Origin: Catonia carolina
Lineage: Eukaryota > Arthropoda > Insecta > Hemiptera > Achilidae
DNA length: 64,000 nt
Direction: 5' to 3'
Assembly (NCBI GenBank): GCA_035578175.1
Contig: JAQMRL010000022.1
Location: 5,501,501-5,565,500 of the forward strand
This document shows, in pieces, positions 20,830 through 33,545 of the stretch; the first letter of the stretch is position 1; each line of letters opens with the position of its first letter. The notes under the pieces were generated by a model. That model was not told the DNA's origin, searched no databases, and was given only the letters and a program-made list of their open reading frames with translations. Both the position numbers and the translations under genes were made by a program.

Positions 20830-20970
20830 CAGGTTCTCCACTTTACTCTGTCGTTCCAACACTCCTCTTTAAGATTCTTTCCATAGACTATCTCATCCCT
20901 GAAGGATCATCTAGGCCTACCCGTCTTGTGGAAATTTGCAGCGCTCCATTCTATCTGTCTGGAAATCCGT
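20830..20970 (-). mobile_element. LINE C-terminal relic (RTE-like)
   Basis: The minus strand reads KTGRPR, a stop, then SFRDEIVYGKNLKEE and WNDRVKWR. This matches the 'GRPR..W.DEV....DR..WR' tail common at the end of RTE-like LINE proteins. Short and degraded. Confidence 0.4.
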
Positions 20971-21129
20971 CTATTTCTGGAGCTCTTGTAATATGTAAAA
21001 ACATACCATGTGCGTCGTTTTCATTCAATGTATGTGAAAATATTCATCTGTTATAAAATTATTTTACATATCAAATTTTTTATACCAGATATTTTATATA
21101 TCACATTTTGAAAAGTTACACTCCTTGTT

Positions 21130-22455
21130 ACCTTGATGCACCTTCTCTAGTATTCTAAATCAGTAGCTGCTTTTTGACTTTGTTGTTTTTTTATGACCCA
21201 TTCCCTTAAAAACTTAGATAATTATTAGAAATATTAGATTGTTTTTAGGTCATCAACCGAAAGCCTGGTTTAAACCTCAAGAGACTTTACTATGTAAAAC
21301 AAGGAGTGAGGTGGTTTACCAATGCCTTCTTTACTGAGTTAAAAGGTGTGCTTATCGTCATGCCATGACTGGAAGACTTTCAATTTTCGATGACATTTAT
21401 TATGTGCACTTTTGTTATAAAGTAAAACGTATTCTAAGGCCGAACTATAAAAAATTACATTTTTTAACGACATTGATGAAAAAAATACAGAAAATCAGTA
21501 ATTGACACTAAACCAAGCGATTTAGAAAAAAGTTTGAAATTATAGTTGTAGATTTTTAAATGTTTTACAACTTTGTTGTTTTTCAATGACCCAATTTCCT
21601 TAAAATATTAGATATTTATTAAAAATATTAGAGTGTTGTTTAGGTCATCAACCGAAAGCCCGGTTTGAACCTCATGAGACTTTACTATGTAAAACGAGGA
21701 GTGAGGTGGTTTACCAATGCCTTCTTTACCGAGTTGAAAAGTGTGCTTATCACAATGCCATGCCTGGAAGACTTTTAATTTTCAATAACTTTTATTATAT
21801 GCACTTTCATAGAAAGGTAAAACGCATTCTAAGGCCGAAATATAAAAAAAATACATTTTTTAAGGATATTGAAGAAAAAATACGGAACATCACTTTGACT
21901 CTAAACCAAGCGATTTAGAAAAAAGTTTGAAATTATAGTTGTAAATTTTTAAATGTTCTACAACTTTGATTATGTACATTTTTGCCTAGAAGGCATGTAA
22001 AGAAAAAAATCTCAAAAACAAATTTCTAAAATTTCTATCTTAAAAAGAAGTTTCTACGAGAGCACTACAGGCTCCCGAAGAATTTCAGCAGACATGGGAC
22101 TTACCCTATCTTGTACAGCATAAAAATTTAGTAAATAAGTTTTAAAAAATCGTAAGAGACGTTTTTGAGAAAATCGCAAAAATTAATAAAAACTCACGAA
22201 CAAACTAAATGTACTACTTCCGGTTAACCGATTTTACTTAAAATGTTTGTGTCAGGTGCTGTGGTGATATCTAATTTAAGTTTCAAGTTTTAATTTTGTA
22301 CGCTATTCCGTTCTTGAGATATTTTGTACAAACACACAGACGAATCTCTAAGACCATGTTTTTTGGGTTCAGGGGCTTGAAAACCTGTATACGCGTTGAA
22401 AATCTGATTTCGATGAATAAGTATGACAACAGTTTTTTCCTTTTCTATGTATATT
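21130..22455 (+). repeat. Dispersed repeat family A, with internal 395-bp tandem duplication
   Basis: Two adjacent direct copies of a roughly 395-bp unit (marker ggtcatcaaccgaaagc at 21248 and again at 21643) are followed by a 3' section with aagaatttcagcagacatgg, a block beginning gtaagagacgtttttgag, and tttttgggttcaggggctt. The unit contains a B-box-like ggtttgaacctc. Parts recur at 54830-55780 (plus strand) and 28490-29070 (minus strand). I do not recognise the family; it is non-coding and probably non-autonomous. Confidence 0.7.
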
Positions 22456-22560
22456 CATATTGGCCAGGATAAAGTAAAAAATGGTTAGAGCATCTTCAAG
22501 AAATGAAGGGAAAGTTTTAAAAAAAGTTCTGGGATACAGGCTTAAAAGAAGATGTCTGTA
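22456..22560 (+). mobile_element. LINE C-terminal relic (RTE-like), very short
   Basis: KWLEHLQEMKGK and, after a frame slip, KKVLGYRLKRRCL resemble the 'WLEHVxRM...KxxLGYRP.GRR' tail seen at 27.8-28.4 kb. A similar remnant occurs at 35.0-35.2 kb. Confidence 0.35.
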
Positions 22561-24889
22561 GTAAACGAGTATATTTCACTTGTAACTTTCTAATAAACAT
22601 GATGAATTTTGTTGCTATATTCTGTCCAACAGTCGAAAAAAGAAATTTTCTTTTATGGACAGAACGCTGTTAAAACACTGTGTTAAAATCATTGACTCAC
22701 GATATGGAAATAAAAGTTAACCTCATTGTAGGCTATATTATACTTATGATATTGAAACAAATTACTTGTGCGACTAGAACTGTTTACTTTATTATCTGAA
22801 ATATTTATAATTATGTGACAGAATTTTTATACTCGTACATTTGTAATTGAATATAACTATTTATAGGGTACAACGGCAATTATAGGCTAATGTACAGCAA
22901 TTTGTAAAACTATTAAATGTTATGAAAAAAATTTAAACATTTTATTTTTATTCTTTCAAAATCTACATTTATCCATTTCATCGCCGTAGACCTATAAATT
23001 CTTAAAATGCTCTATAAAATTTGATTCTATAAATGTAACTGTTTACAGTTATTTTAAAGAATTTCATTTCTTTAAATTACTTGAATTTAAATTATAATTA
23101 TAACTAAAACTTATACGTTATTAATTAAATACTACGTATGTTTGTAGGACAGATAGTAGTGGAGAGCGTATTGCTATATGCAACCAATGTTAAATTGGAA
23201 TTGCCTGTCTTTCCCACAGTTTCAAGTGACTGTTGGATGTAGTATAGAACAGCTTGATGGCCTATACCATAAAAAGGGGAAAAATAAACCTAAAAGTACA
23301 AAAAACGTTTAGGGTTAATTTTGAAGCAGTAGAGAATGACCACTCTTGATAAAATGTTAAAAGCTAATAAACAGTAATTGTAAATAAATTAATGAAATAA
23401 TTTTTCTCATTAAATGAAAAACCGTAACTATTTAAAACAAATAGTATGAATGTAGTCTACTCTACAATAAGGACGACAGCCATTTCATCAGAGGATTTCT
23501 AAATAAACGGTTAGATATTATTACTAGTTCATTTTATATTACATGACTGATTATCTAATTAATTATATAGATTAATTGAATAATTAACAGGTAATTACAG
23601 TACGGTATTTAATCAAATAATCTGAGTAACTTTAACCAATGTTTATTGGTATTTAAAATTACTGTAAAGTTTTTCATTGGTCATACTGAGTAATTACTGA
23701 TAGTTCAGTTTAATTGAATTTTATTTACTTGATTTATAATTAACCCAGTTAACCAATGCGTCAGGTTTATTGCGATAAATTTATTTAACTTCCAGCGTTA
23801 TTGAAATCAAAACGAAAAACAAATTATTCATATGAGGTAGTATTTTTGAATTTTTATTAAGCTTGTATTACAAATTTCTTTTAAGCAAATATGAATGGTT
23901 ACAATGTTATTAAATTTGTTCTTGGAGAAATTTTTTATACTGTCAGAGACGATATTATTTTCCAATAGCTTTTCTAATTCGAAGAACCCTCCCACTGTGA
24001 CATAGTACAAGTTAGTTTTGTTTCGTTTATTTTTTTCTTTTTAAAGTAAAATTGTAGGAGTAGTTTGGAAAGCCGGAGAGATTAAATTGGAAAACTGCTT
24101 CAAATGAACAACCTAGCTGCTTCGTAGGTAGTATTTTATCAAAGCTACACTAGGTACATCTAGCGTAGCCTTGATTTTATACACAGGTTTATGTTTATTT
24201 TCTTTCTATTTATATTTATATATTTTTTACTACGATTATTTATAGATTATGTGATATTTTGTTGTTTGTATGCATATAAAATAAATATTTTATTACCTTT
24301 TATTGTTATTTTTTGGTTATGTCAATGAAATAATGTCCTATATTCGAATATCACTAATTAACGTTGAAAAACAATACTTGCGTATTACACTAATATGTAT
24401 ACACACCAAAAGAAAACCATTAACTTTTTTTTAGTAAAATATAGAATTTAGGTTTCAACAGTTGACTTTGTATGGTACTGTTTACTAATAAATTGAAAGA
24501 TATCTATTAGCCGCATTCCTGGAACGAAGAGCTACCAAGGTCGATAAATTAGGAATTGGGTTTGATACATTTATTAACAAAATTATATCTAGATTATGTA
24601 AATCTAATCTGCGTAACATTTAATTAGTCAAAAGAAATTCAATCGTAACTTAATACTTCTTATCTTTTAATTCTTTAAGATGTTTTGAAAACAATTGTTA
24701 TTAAATACAGTTAATATAAATATTTAAGCTTAATAAGTTTTTAATTTTACTATAATCTCAGGTTTGGTTTTTTTTGTATACATAGAAATGTTTTTTTGTT
24801 AATAATCTTTCCAGCAGATCTCCAGTTATGAGAAATTTACTTCCCTTCTTCCCTTTACACAAACTTTCTTCTTGATCAGTAATTTTTTT
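22561..24889. other. Non-coding AT-rich stretch
   Basis: About 2.3 kb without a recognisable gene or element. Confidence 0.5.
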
Positions 24890-25165
24890 GAATTCCTAAA
24901 GTGTGTATCTACCTCATGATCCAGTGAGATGACGATATGATTATGAATAATTTGCAAATGTGGTGTAGTCTTGTATAGACTCAGGCCGATAATTCCTGAG
25001 AGAGCATGGTTTTTAAGCCTCAACCTTTATAACCGGTGATCGCTGAAATATGTTCAAATTCGTATAAAAGTAACTAACTTTACAAGGATTTGAATTGCCA
25101 AACAACCTCTTTGAATATCAGCTCTCAATCAGATGACTCCGGTGACGACTTTTAGTTATACTAAA
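24890..25165 (-). mobile_element. Dispersed SINE family S1, copy 3, with tRNA-like head
   Basis: The most complete S1 copy. The plus strand shows ccagtgagatgacgatatg, agtcttgtatagactcagg, aattcctgagagag and ataaccggtgatcgc, then gtataaaagtaactaac. On the minus strand the far end reads like a tRNA-derived head: ggagtcatctgattgagag (A-box-like) and ggcaattcaaatccttg (B-box-like). That sets the transcription direction as minus. Confidence 0.65.
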
Positions 25166-25394
25166 GTATAACTATACTTCTACAATGCAGCTTATTAGTT
25201 TGTTTTCAGATACTATAACATTTATAAAAGTAAAACTTATAATAATATAATAAATAAAATAATCAAACAATTTCATAATATCTTTAAAAACATAAAAGAA
25301 ACAGTATGAACAAAATATAAAAATATTATTGTAATAAAATAATTGAACTCTAATCGAAAACAATTTGAAACATTGAATCTAAACTTAAAAAACA

Positions 25395-26335
25395 AATACT
25401 ATGATTTCTGTCTTCTTTTGGAAGCATATGCTATATATCTTAGTTTAAAACACCTAGCCACAAGAAGGGGCAAAAAGTTCAAAATGGACTCGATGAGTGA
25501 GGTTAGAGGCTTGCAGGCTGAAGAGATTACAGAGCCAATTTTGGAACATATATCCAACCTACTTCAACATTTATTAACAACAAAAACGAAGTACACATTG
25601 TGTGGGTTCCATCGCACTGTAGTATACACGGAAATGAGACAGCGAACACAGCCGCCAAAGAGGCGTTAAAGATCCCACTACAGAAAAACTCACTCGTCTC
25701 ATACAGGTATCAGGAGGTACCTACACAACGAAATTAAACAATACACGGAACCAAATCTGGTCTCAACATTCTCCAACGAAACTTTACAACATCAGGAAAC
25801 ATAATTTTGAAAACCCACAGCCTCACTTGGAGCATCGAAGGCATCAAATACTACTTACAAGATTACGCATTTGACACTCTACACTTACACACAAACACTT
25901 ACTGAAGAAAGATGAAGCACAACATTGCAAACGCCACTTTCAGTCAAACCCATCAACACAGACTGCCAAATTACGCATTCCACACGAACACTATTTAAAA
26001 TTTGGAACAATTTTGCATTCAATTTGGTAGAAAAAACTGCGGTTCAAAACACAATTAATTTTTCTTAATTTCATAAAATTTCAGTTTTGATATAAATTGT
26101 AAAATCATATTGTTATTTTTCATTGTGTCATTCTATTTTTTATTTTATTTTATTTAAATTTTCATTTAACCTAGCTAATTTTTCATTCTGTTTTTATTGA
26201 ATACCTTATCGTGTTTGTTTGTGTCTGTTATATATTTTGTGTCTTCTTTGAAAATTGTGTAGGTACATGTATTTATATGTAACGTGGTCGCTAATGACCC
26301 TGTAGTTGATGCGACCTTAAATAAGTAAATAAATA
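25395..26335 (+). mobile_element. 5'-truncated LINE: RNase H domain and 3' tail
   Basis: The plus strand encodes a cellular-type RNase H domain in shifted pieces: LLEAYAIYLSLKHLATRRGK, then MDSMSEVRGLQ, then a GNETANTAAKEAL-like block near 25630-25665. RNase H domains of this kind follow RT in LINEs such as the I clade, where they remove RNA from the RNA/DNA hybrid. Frameshifts and stops show it is dead; 25343-25669 is the longest open piece. The 3' untranslated end carries the shared tail (ggtcgctaatgacc, then gttgatgcgaccttaaataa, 26286-26324) and a TAAA repeat. Confidence 0.7.
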
Positions 26336-26864
26336 CTAGGGCTACGATAACTGATAGTAAACATTCATATTATACTAACAATTATAATAATACTAACAAA
26401 TTTAAGTAAACCCTAACCTCAGCAAACGCATAACCAAATAAACAACAGAATAACATGCTCTACAATCATCTATGAACATCGTTTCTCCTCTGGAATCTGC
26501 TCTACAATAGAAAAATTTTCACTGTAATGGGTGACAACTGGGCACAACAAATGAGAAATATCATGTTTTCATTTTTGTATTTTTACATTTTAATTTATCT
26601 TAAATAACTTTCAATCGACAAAGTAGGCTCTATTTTCAAGTTTAGTTTGCTCTAGTAAGAAGATACAGATTAGGGTTTTATGCTTTAAGGTATCCCCTAA
26701 GTACTGAAATTCTTTGTCTTCATCAAATTATTTTCTCTCCAATAATAAATGAATTGGTGAGGAACTTAATTTATAACATCACCAGTAAAAATCATGTAAG
26801 TTATTTTGCACTCATTACTAATAAGACCAACATAATTATCTTGTATATTTTCCCATATTTGTTT
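26336..26864. other. Non-coding AT-rich stretch
   Basis: No gene or repeat recognised. Confidence 0.5.
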
Positions 26865-26945
26865 GGAAGTCAAAACCCACTGTTCCATAACTCACAATAA
26901 CCGTTAATGACAAAGATATTGATGTAACTTTATTAAACTAAAAGA
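26865..26945 (+). repeat. SINE tail fragment
   Basis: aaaacccactg followed by ccgttaatgacaaag and attgatgtaactttattaaa parallels the SINE at 16460-16615. Only the 3' half is recognisable. Confidence 0.45.
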
Positions 26946-27784
26946 AAGTTATAAAAAAATTTAGATAGATCATCAATTTTCAATTTGGAATTTTTTAAAT
27001 AATATTACTAAGAAACACTACATAATAAAAAAAAGTTATTGGCTAATTTTGATGATGCTCTTCTAGTTATATTTGCAGATGAAATAGTAACTCATGATCA
27101 ATTTACTGATCACTTTACTGTTTTATTGCAAATTTTTGAGCTTGTTTTTGTAAGTTTACAAGCTTTAACTATTTTGGCAATTTGAAGACGAGTAAGAAAT
27201 AAAGTTTACGATGACATAAATAGTACTTTTGTAACAATGTTTAAATACAATAACATTAAAAATAAAATAAAACGGGTTAAAAAAAGTGTTTTAAATTCTG
27301 TGTTTGAAATAGTAATCCTTCTGATGAGGATTGTGTCTTAACAAGAGGATTTATTTAATTGTGTATTTTTAAACGAGGAAAAGAGGAGTTAAAATTAATA
27401 TCCGTAAAAATAAAACGTAGGCAAAGATTGTTATATACATATTTTGTTTGAAATAAGTACTTTGTGAGGAATTTACTGGAAATAACGAGTTTCATTTTTA
27501 AAAAAAATGTAATAACTGAATTCAAATTAAGCATATTCTGCGTCTGTGTCAATGACGTATCACAGTAAGTAGGAAATATTAACCCTTAAAAAATATTATT
27601 AATATTAAAATGAAATACAAAAATAAACAACAGAAAAAAGCAAAATTTGTAGAATATCATTGTTCATTAACTGACGTCACAACTCAACAACCAAACTACC
27701 TAAAATTATAACTTAATAAATTAGTCGTTTCTTGAATGTATTTAATAAATGGATAGTTTCTGAATATAATCATAAGTAGCTAAG
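26946..27784. other. Non-coding AT-rich stretch
   Basis: No gene or repeat recognised. Confidence 0.5.
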
Positions 27785-28450
27785 TCTTCTTCTTCTCCTT
27801 TTGCCTTTCAAGGTTTAGGCATCTCTGCCTGTTCCGAACCTCTCAAATCTGCCCATCTCTTTCTCGGGCGTCCTCGTTCTCTCCTGCTCTCCGGCTTATA
27901 ACCCAGTGTCTGCTTAGGTATCCTATCCTCCCTCATTCTGTTTACATGCTCTAACCACTGCATTAAGTTCTAAGATACCTTGTAGTTTATAGAGAAGATG
28001 TTGAGTTATTTCCTTATCTCAGTATTCTTGTAACTATCTTCTCTATTACACCCATAAGTATGTCGAAAATAGTTTTTTCAGATGCTTGCAATCTACTCTC
28101 CTCTCGCTTTGATAGAACCCAAGTTTCGCTGCCATAGTAGTTCTAATGCCATAGAGTACTGCTAATGTTTTATAAAATCTCACCTCGTGGTTTTGCTGGT
28201 GCTATTTTTTAGTGCGGTGGATAGTTCCGCATATTCCCTGAAATCGGTGCATCTTATTGTAAGCATCTTTATCCTGTTGGTATGTAATTTTGCAACCTAG
28301 ATACTGAAAGTGGGATATCTGTTCCAAAATATTATTAGCCTATCTATAACAATTCTGCTTCTTACTGGCTCCTTCTGCTCTCTGCAGGTCATCCTCATTC
28401 TTCAGTAGCACTACAGGTCATCGACAAATAATAGGCAGTTTACAACCCTA
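27785..28450 (-). mobile_element. LINE relic: end of RT and C-terminal domain (RTE-like)
   Basis: The minus strand shows, in broken frames, LLFVDDL near 28430 (the catalytic FADD box, altered), and a TFSI/YLGCKI-like strand near 28300. VRFYKTLAVLYGI is near 28190, and QWLEHVNRMREDRIPKQTLG leading to RERGRPRKRWADL is at 27865-27965. The motif order fits the RT thumb and C-terminus of an RTE-like LINE. Several stops; truncated within the RT. Confidence 0.7.
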
Positions 28451-28489
28451 CCTATTAGCTAAGTCCGCACCCAAAAAAAATGGTGAGTT

Positions 28490-29070
28490 CCTTTTTTATT
28501 ATTTTTTTCTTGTCCTTCATTAATACATAAGGAAGGAAAGTAAAATATTGTTTTTGTGTCGATTTTTCAAAATTCAGTTTTCAATGGAACTACTTTTTTC
28601 AGACCTCCTGAACCCAAGAAACATGTTTTTAAAGATTATTTTGTATGTGTGTCTATATTTGTCTTTGTAAGAACAATATGTCTTATGAATGGAATGTCGC
28701 ACTACGTCAAAACTTAGGACTTAAGTTAGGTACTATATAAAGATTTGACACGAACACTTCCAACCAAATTGGTCAACCGAAAGATGTTGTTTATTCGTGT
28801 GATTTTTGGCTCTTTTGCAATTGCTTCAAAAGCGACTCGTACGATGTCTTCTAAAACCGCCTCATTTACTACATTTTGTTTGCTCTACAAGATAGGATAA
28901 ACTTGACCCATGTCTGCTTAAATTATTGGAAAGGCTGTGTTCTTGTAGAGAAATTGTAGTTGAAAGTTGCATCCTTAATTTCCAATTTAAGTCAAAAGGT
29001 ATGTTACCAAAGTTGCAGAAACTTTTAAAAACCCACAAGGTTTATTTTAAAATTGTTTTGTACAACACTA
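28490..29070 (-). repeat. Dispersed repeat family A, minus-strand copy
   Basis: On the minus strand, blocks match the 3' section of the 21-22 kb copy: the tacaagatagg and catgtctgctta blocks with its acagacatggg counterpart, acgtagtgcgacattcc, and tcttgggttcaggaggtct. It ends with tttactttccttccttatg near 28540. It lacks the tandem unit. Confidence 0.5.
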
Positions 29071-31670
29071 ATGCGTCAGGGCAGTAAATAAATTAAACCA
29101 AATTAAACTTCATACGAGAGCAATTTTATCAAACATCGTTCGTTCATTATCCTCAATACTACTCCTCCTGAACAGTAATTCGCCTGTGTGGAAGAGGAAC
29201 GACACAAATAATTATGGTATCCATACGCTATAACAGATGAAACAATAATATGATTTTAAATAAATATAAAGGTAATTTTCATATAATTATTTATAGGTTA
29301 TTATGGGTTTAAAAAGAAACATAGCAATAAAATATGAATCTTTCCAAGAATAAAATAAACTGCCACATGATGATAAATTGTAGTTTAATAAAAATGACAA
29401 TGAGTTCTTTTATGTCATGTAATTTAATATAACTACATTTATTAAAAAATAATAATATGTCAGTCATAAAATAGCAATGATATAGAAAGGTTTTTAATAA
29501 CTTAATTTATACTGGCTTAAGTACACTTAAGTATCGCAACCTTATTTCCATCGTTACATTCTCTCAAGTGAATATCGTTGAATTTACGTGATCAGAAATA
29601 AATCTAAAGAAGTAAAATTTATAAAGAGAAAGGAATGCAGCTCGATGAAACTAATTCAAGACTTGAAAAATGTTGACAGAGCTAATTAAAACTTTTCACC
29701 GTACAATGTTCAATGGAATAGGGAATAATACGCAACGGTACTCAAACTTTTGAAACGTTGTCCCCCAATTAAACAGACTGCTTCAAAACAAAAATGATTG
29801 TCGTTTTAAAGTAAAAAACTTGAAGGGACAAGTAGTTTTGTAACAAATTGTACCGAAGAAAAAGTATAATATTAGTACATGAAATAATAATTTTTAAATA
29901 AAGTTGAGATGTATGGAAGTAAAGTTTAATGAGAAATATTTGGTGAGCTACAAAATTATACATCCTCTCGTCAGACTTATAACTTATAAGTTATTACACA
30001 ACTACGTAACTTATAACTCGGTTCTCTGATCAATGCAAAGTAAGATTACATAACGCAAGGAATTTGGTTTGGAACACTAATTAGGCTGATAACTCTATGA
30101 ATTTTACAAGTACCCTATACTTTTCAAACTAAACTCAAGACTGTAATTTGCAAAAATAATTAACTCTAAAATTTGTAATTCACCTCTATGAATTTATAGG
30201 TAAGAATTTAGTACCTACAATAACAAGATTGACATAAAGATTTTCCCTGAAGATATTTTATGATTCAGGGCAATTTAATGGCATAGTTTTTATTCTGTAA
30301 ATTATATATTCCTAAGTGAAAAAATTATAGCAGGTATTACTTTCTAAAGAGGTAAACGCAAAAATGAGAATATGATTGTAATTCAATGACCTAAAGGGAC
30401 CATAACTGGGAAAAAAAATTTTTTTCAGGTTGTTTGTTTTATCAGTTTATGAAACTGCATAGTATTCTGAGTGATTTGATCTATTATTTATGGTAGTAAT
30501 GCAATTTTTACAAATATAAACATTAAAATCATTGTACGAAAAACCGGGGCTAAAACCTGGAAAGATCCATGCTTCGTGCAATGGAAAGACTAGATTCAAG
30601 ACGAATAGAAGATGTTGAAAGAAAAATGACCGAATTGAAAAATAAATACGGGAAAAAAAGAGTTTAAAAGAAAAAGAAAAAATTGAAGATTAGGTTACAT
30701 CCATCTTATCGATCTACCATCTTACAGCGCTGGACGTTGTTAAAAAAGTATAAATTACAATTTAAAATGTATTTTGGTAAATCATGATTTTCGAAAGTTA
30801 ACGCAAGTTTTCAAAGGTATGATTAAAAAAATATAATATTATCAGTTTGAAATTTTCAGGACACATTTTGGCTAGTTCCGCACTTAGGATTAAGAATTGT
30901 CCATAATAAATATTTTACAATTTTTTTCGTTATTTACTTTCTCGGAATTATTTGTACTTTTTATAAAAATTAATACGTAATCAATTTTTAATACTTTATT
31001 AAAAAATAAGCTTCCGCGCGAAAGTAAATAAATGCTAAGTTCAATTAAAAAAAATAAATAAATAAGGTTTTAGTTTTTATAGTTTTTGAGAAAAGTTTCA
31101 AAAACTTACCATGTAGGTATATAGGCAGTTACGGTTTCCTTAATGTAATTATTAAATTTTTATTAATTTAATTTCTTTTTAGACGAATAGATCAGAAGAC
31201 GAACTCGTTTTTCCGAATACGATATAGCTCCTTGAGCATACTGTGTGCAAAAATTAATATATAAATGTACCTAGACAAAATCTTGTTTAAAACATTCCAT
31301 AACATTTGCATGCTAACGGAAACAAAAATCACATTTTTATTAGCAGTAAAACTAAATAAATGCCACAAAATTAAATAAAATAATAGTAAGCCTTAAATAA
31401 TGTTTGAACAATAGTTGGAGATTTGAATTTTTAAAAACTTTTATTACCTGAACTTTTTACCAAATTCATTTCTGTAAATTCATGTTACTTCACCTGATTT
31501 GATACAAAATATTTTTCCATATTCCAAAAATTTTTATTCTGAAAACTCAATTTTTTGAGATTTCAATGAGAAAAGTATGTAAAATCACTAAATTAACTGT
31601 AAACTATAGCTACTGCAGATAAAAGTCCTTGAAATACTCGTAAAATTTGAAAGTAAATGAGTTTAAAACT
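29071..31670. other. Non-coding AT-rich stretch
   Basis: About 2.6 kb without a recognised gene or element. A 33-codon charged frame at 30569-30670 stands out slightly but is not identifiable. Confidence 0.5.
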
Positions 31671-31732
31671 CTGTGTGTGTGTGTGTGTGTGTTTTCGTGG
31701 GTACGCATACACACGCGCGCGTGCGCTATGCA
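31671..31732. repeat. (TG)n microsatellite with alternating purine-pyrimidine tract
   Basis: About ten TG units (31672-31692), then 26 bases of strict purine-pyrimidine alternation at 31701-31726, rich in CG/CA steps. Such sequence can adopt Z-DNA under negative supercoiling. Confidence 0.85.
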
Positions 31733-32984
31733 TTAAAAACATTTTTGCTCAATTAACATGAACAATATTTCCGGTAAAGTATCTACTTCAAATCCTACAA
31801 GAAAACAATACTTTGTCCAACCTGTTTTATAAATAGAAAATTTTATGTAGAGCAAAAGAAAATAAAAAGATAACTTTTACTTTAATTTAAAGTTTTTGAA
31901 TCAAAATTATTCTGAAGATTATTACAAACGGGTAGATTTTGTTGCGGTTCCTTAGAAAATTATGGCTAACTCGTTAATTAAATTTAAAATTGACTTTATT
32001 TTATGAAATTAAGAAATATGCTTTAATTATCCAGTTGTTATTCGTTCCAACAATTAAAATCCGCTAAAATATAACAGTACTCATTAGTTTATTATTTTAT
32101 TCCGTACGCCTAAACTCATACAATATCTTTATTGAATCATTTTCTGTATTAAAAAGGCAGATGACTAAAAGGGTCTGGACTCAGTAGATAGGATTGCCTA
32201 CAGGCAATATTGTGTTGGGTGGGTTAAGCAAACAAATTTCATTGGTTTTCTACAGAAATATTTTTCCGAGATAGCAATTTTTAGATTGCAATATGATATC
32301 ACAAATGTAATTTCAAAATTCTGAATACCCATTCTTTAAGTTTGTACTTTGTCAAAATGTTTTCAATATAGCTACTTGTTCTTTTGTCTGGCAAACTCGA
32401 ACAATAGACGGAAACGACATAAATTGTTAAAAAATATTTTTTGTAAGGATATTTGCCACAACAGAAATACTGTTACCAACTGTTGTGTATTGAACTTTTA
32501 ATAGGGTAGAAATTAGGGTGTTTAATAGGGGATAATGGTTTTTTTAAATACAATCCTATACAAGTCCTTCATTTTAGGAGTTGAGTGCAACACCAGTTGG
32601 CCACAAACACCATAACATTAAAGTTCAACTCAAATTCAAGTCCATATTGAAACTCGATTAAGCAAACTTTTGATGTAAATCAGAAATGAATATAAAATCT
32701 TAGGGTGAAAATTCTTTACTACCTTAGTATATGCTAATCTTGCTGACAGTGACTTAGGTAGAATATATTGTAGGTCACTGAAAGCAATTTTTTAATTTTT
32801 ATTTTATACCAAAATAATGTTACATCGAAATGTGAATAAAGTTGTACGTATTTTAATTAAATGGAAATATTATTATAATTTAAAATGTTTGGATTGAATC
32901 ACGCATGTCTACAATACATGCATAAATTCAGTGTTGCATTATCTATTAATAATTTAAATAAAATTAATTCCAAATGTGCGTACG
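31733..32984. other. Non-coding AT-rich stretch
   Basis: No gene or repeat recognised. Confidence 0.5.
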
Positions 32985-33265
32985 CTGTAATCTGTTCAAT
33001 TTAAGAACAATAAGCAACCCTGTAACCTAATAAGATGAAGATGATATGTATGACGTGTAAATGAAGTCTTATCTTGTAAAGATTTAGGCTAACAATTCCT
33101 AAAAGATAATGGTTTGTTCAACCTAAACTATCAAAGTGCACCGGTAACAATTGTTTAGTATTTAAACAGAAAATGTAACTAACTTTGCTGTCATTTGAAC
33201 TATAAAAAATTCGTCTCTAAAAACCAGCTTTTAAACAGCTGACTCGCGGCTACGACATTTACAGC
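32985..33265 (-). mobile_element. Dispersed SINE family S1, copy 4
   Basis: Shares gttcaatttaagaacaataa, gtatgacgtgtaaatgaag, caattcctaaaaga and gtgcaccggtaac with the other copies, plus a degraded right part (gtaactaacttt and cagctgactcgcggc) matching the tRNA-like end of copy 3. Minus orientation is inferred from that copy. Confidence 0.65.
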
Positions 33266-33545
33266 TTGACTAATCCCATGGGTTAATAATGAAAAAAAAA
33301 ATACAGAACTTTGTATTTGTTTTCTAAAACCTGTACAGCGTACAACCTGGGTATATCTAACCCAAAAACTTTAGATATAACTTTTGTAGGAAGGTACCCT
33401 TTAAGATCCAAGATTGTGATTAATATCTGTATTATTGAGCATTTCAGAATGTGCAATAACAGCGGCTGCAAAATTGACTTTGATGGAGATCGTGATGCTG
33501 ACAAAAAGTAAATTGGTTTCAGATAATATGCCGAATGCTTTCAAC

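Noticed and set aside
31671..31732. CRISPR-like or regulatory repeat array
   Set aside because: It is a simple dinucleotide repeat with no spacer structure; no CRISPR array exists in the window.
33311..33511. 66-aa gene ending CKIDFDGDRDADKK
   Set aside because: A frame of equal length exists on the other strand and no splice or promoter signal is evident; it overlaps sequence just before a transposon end.
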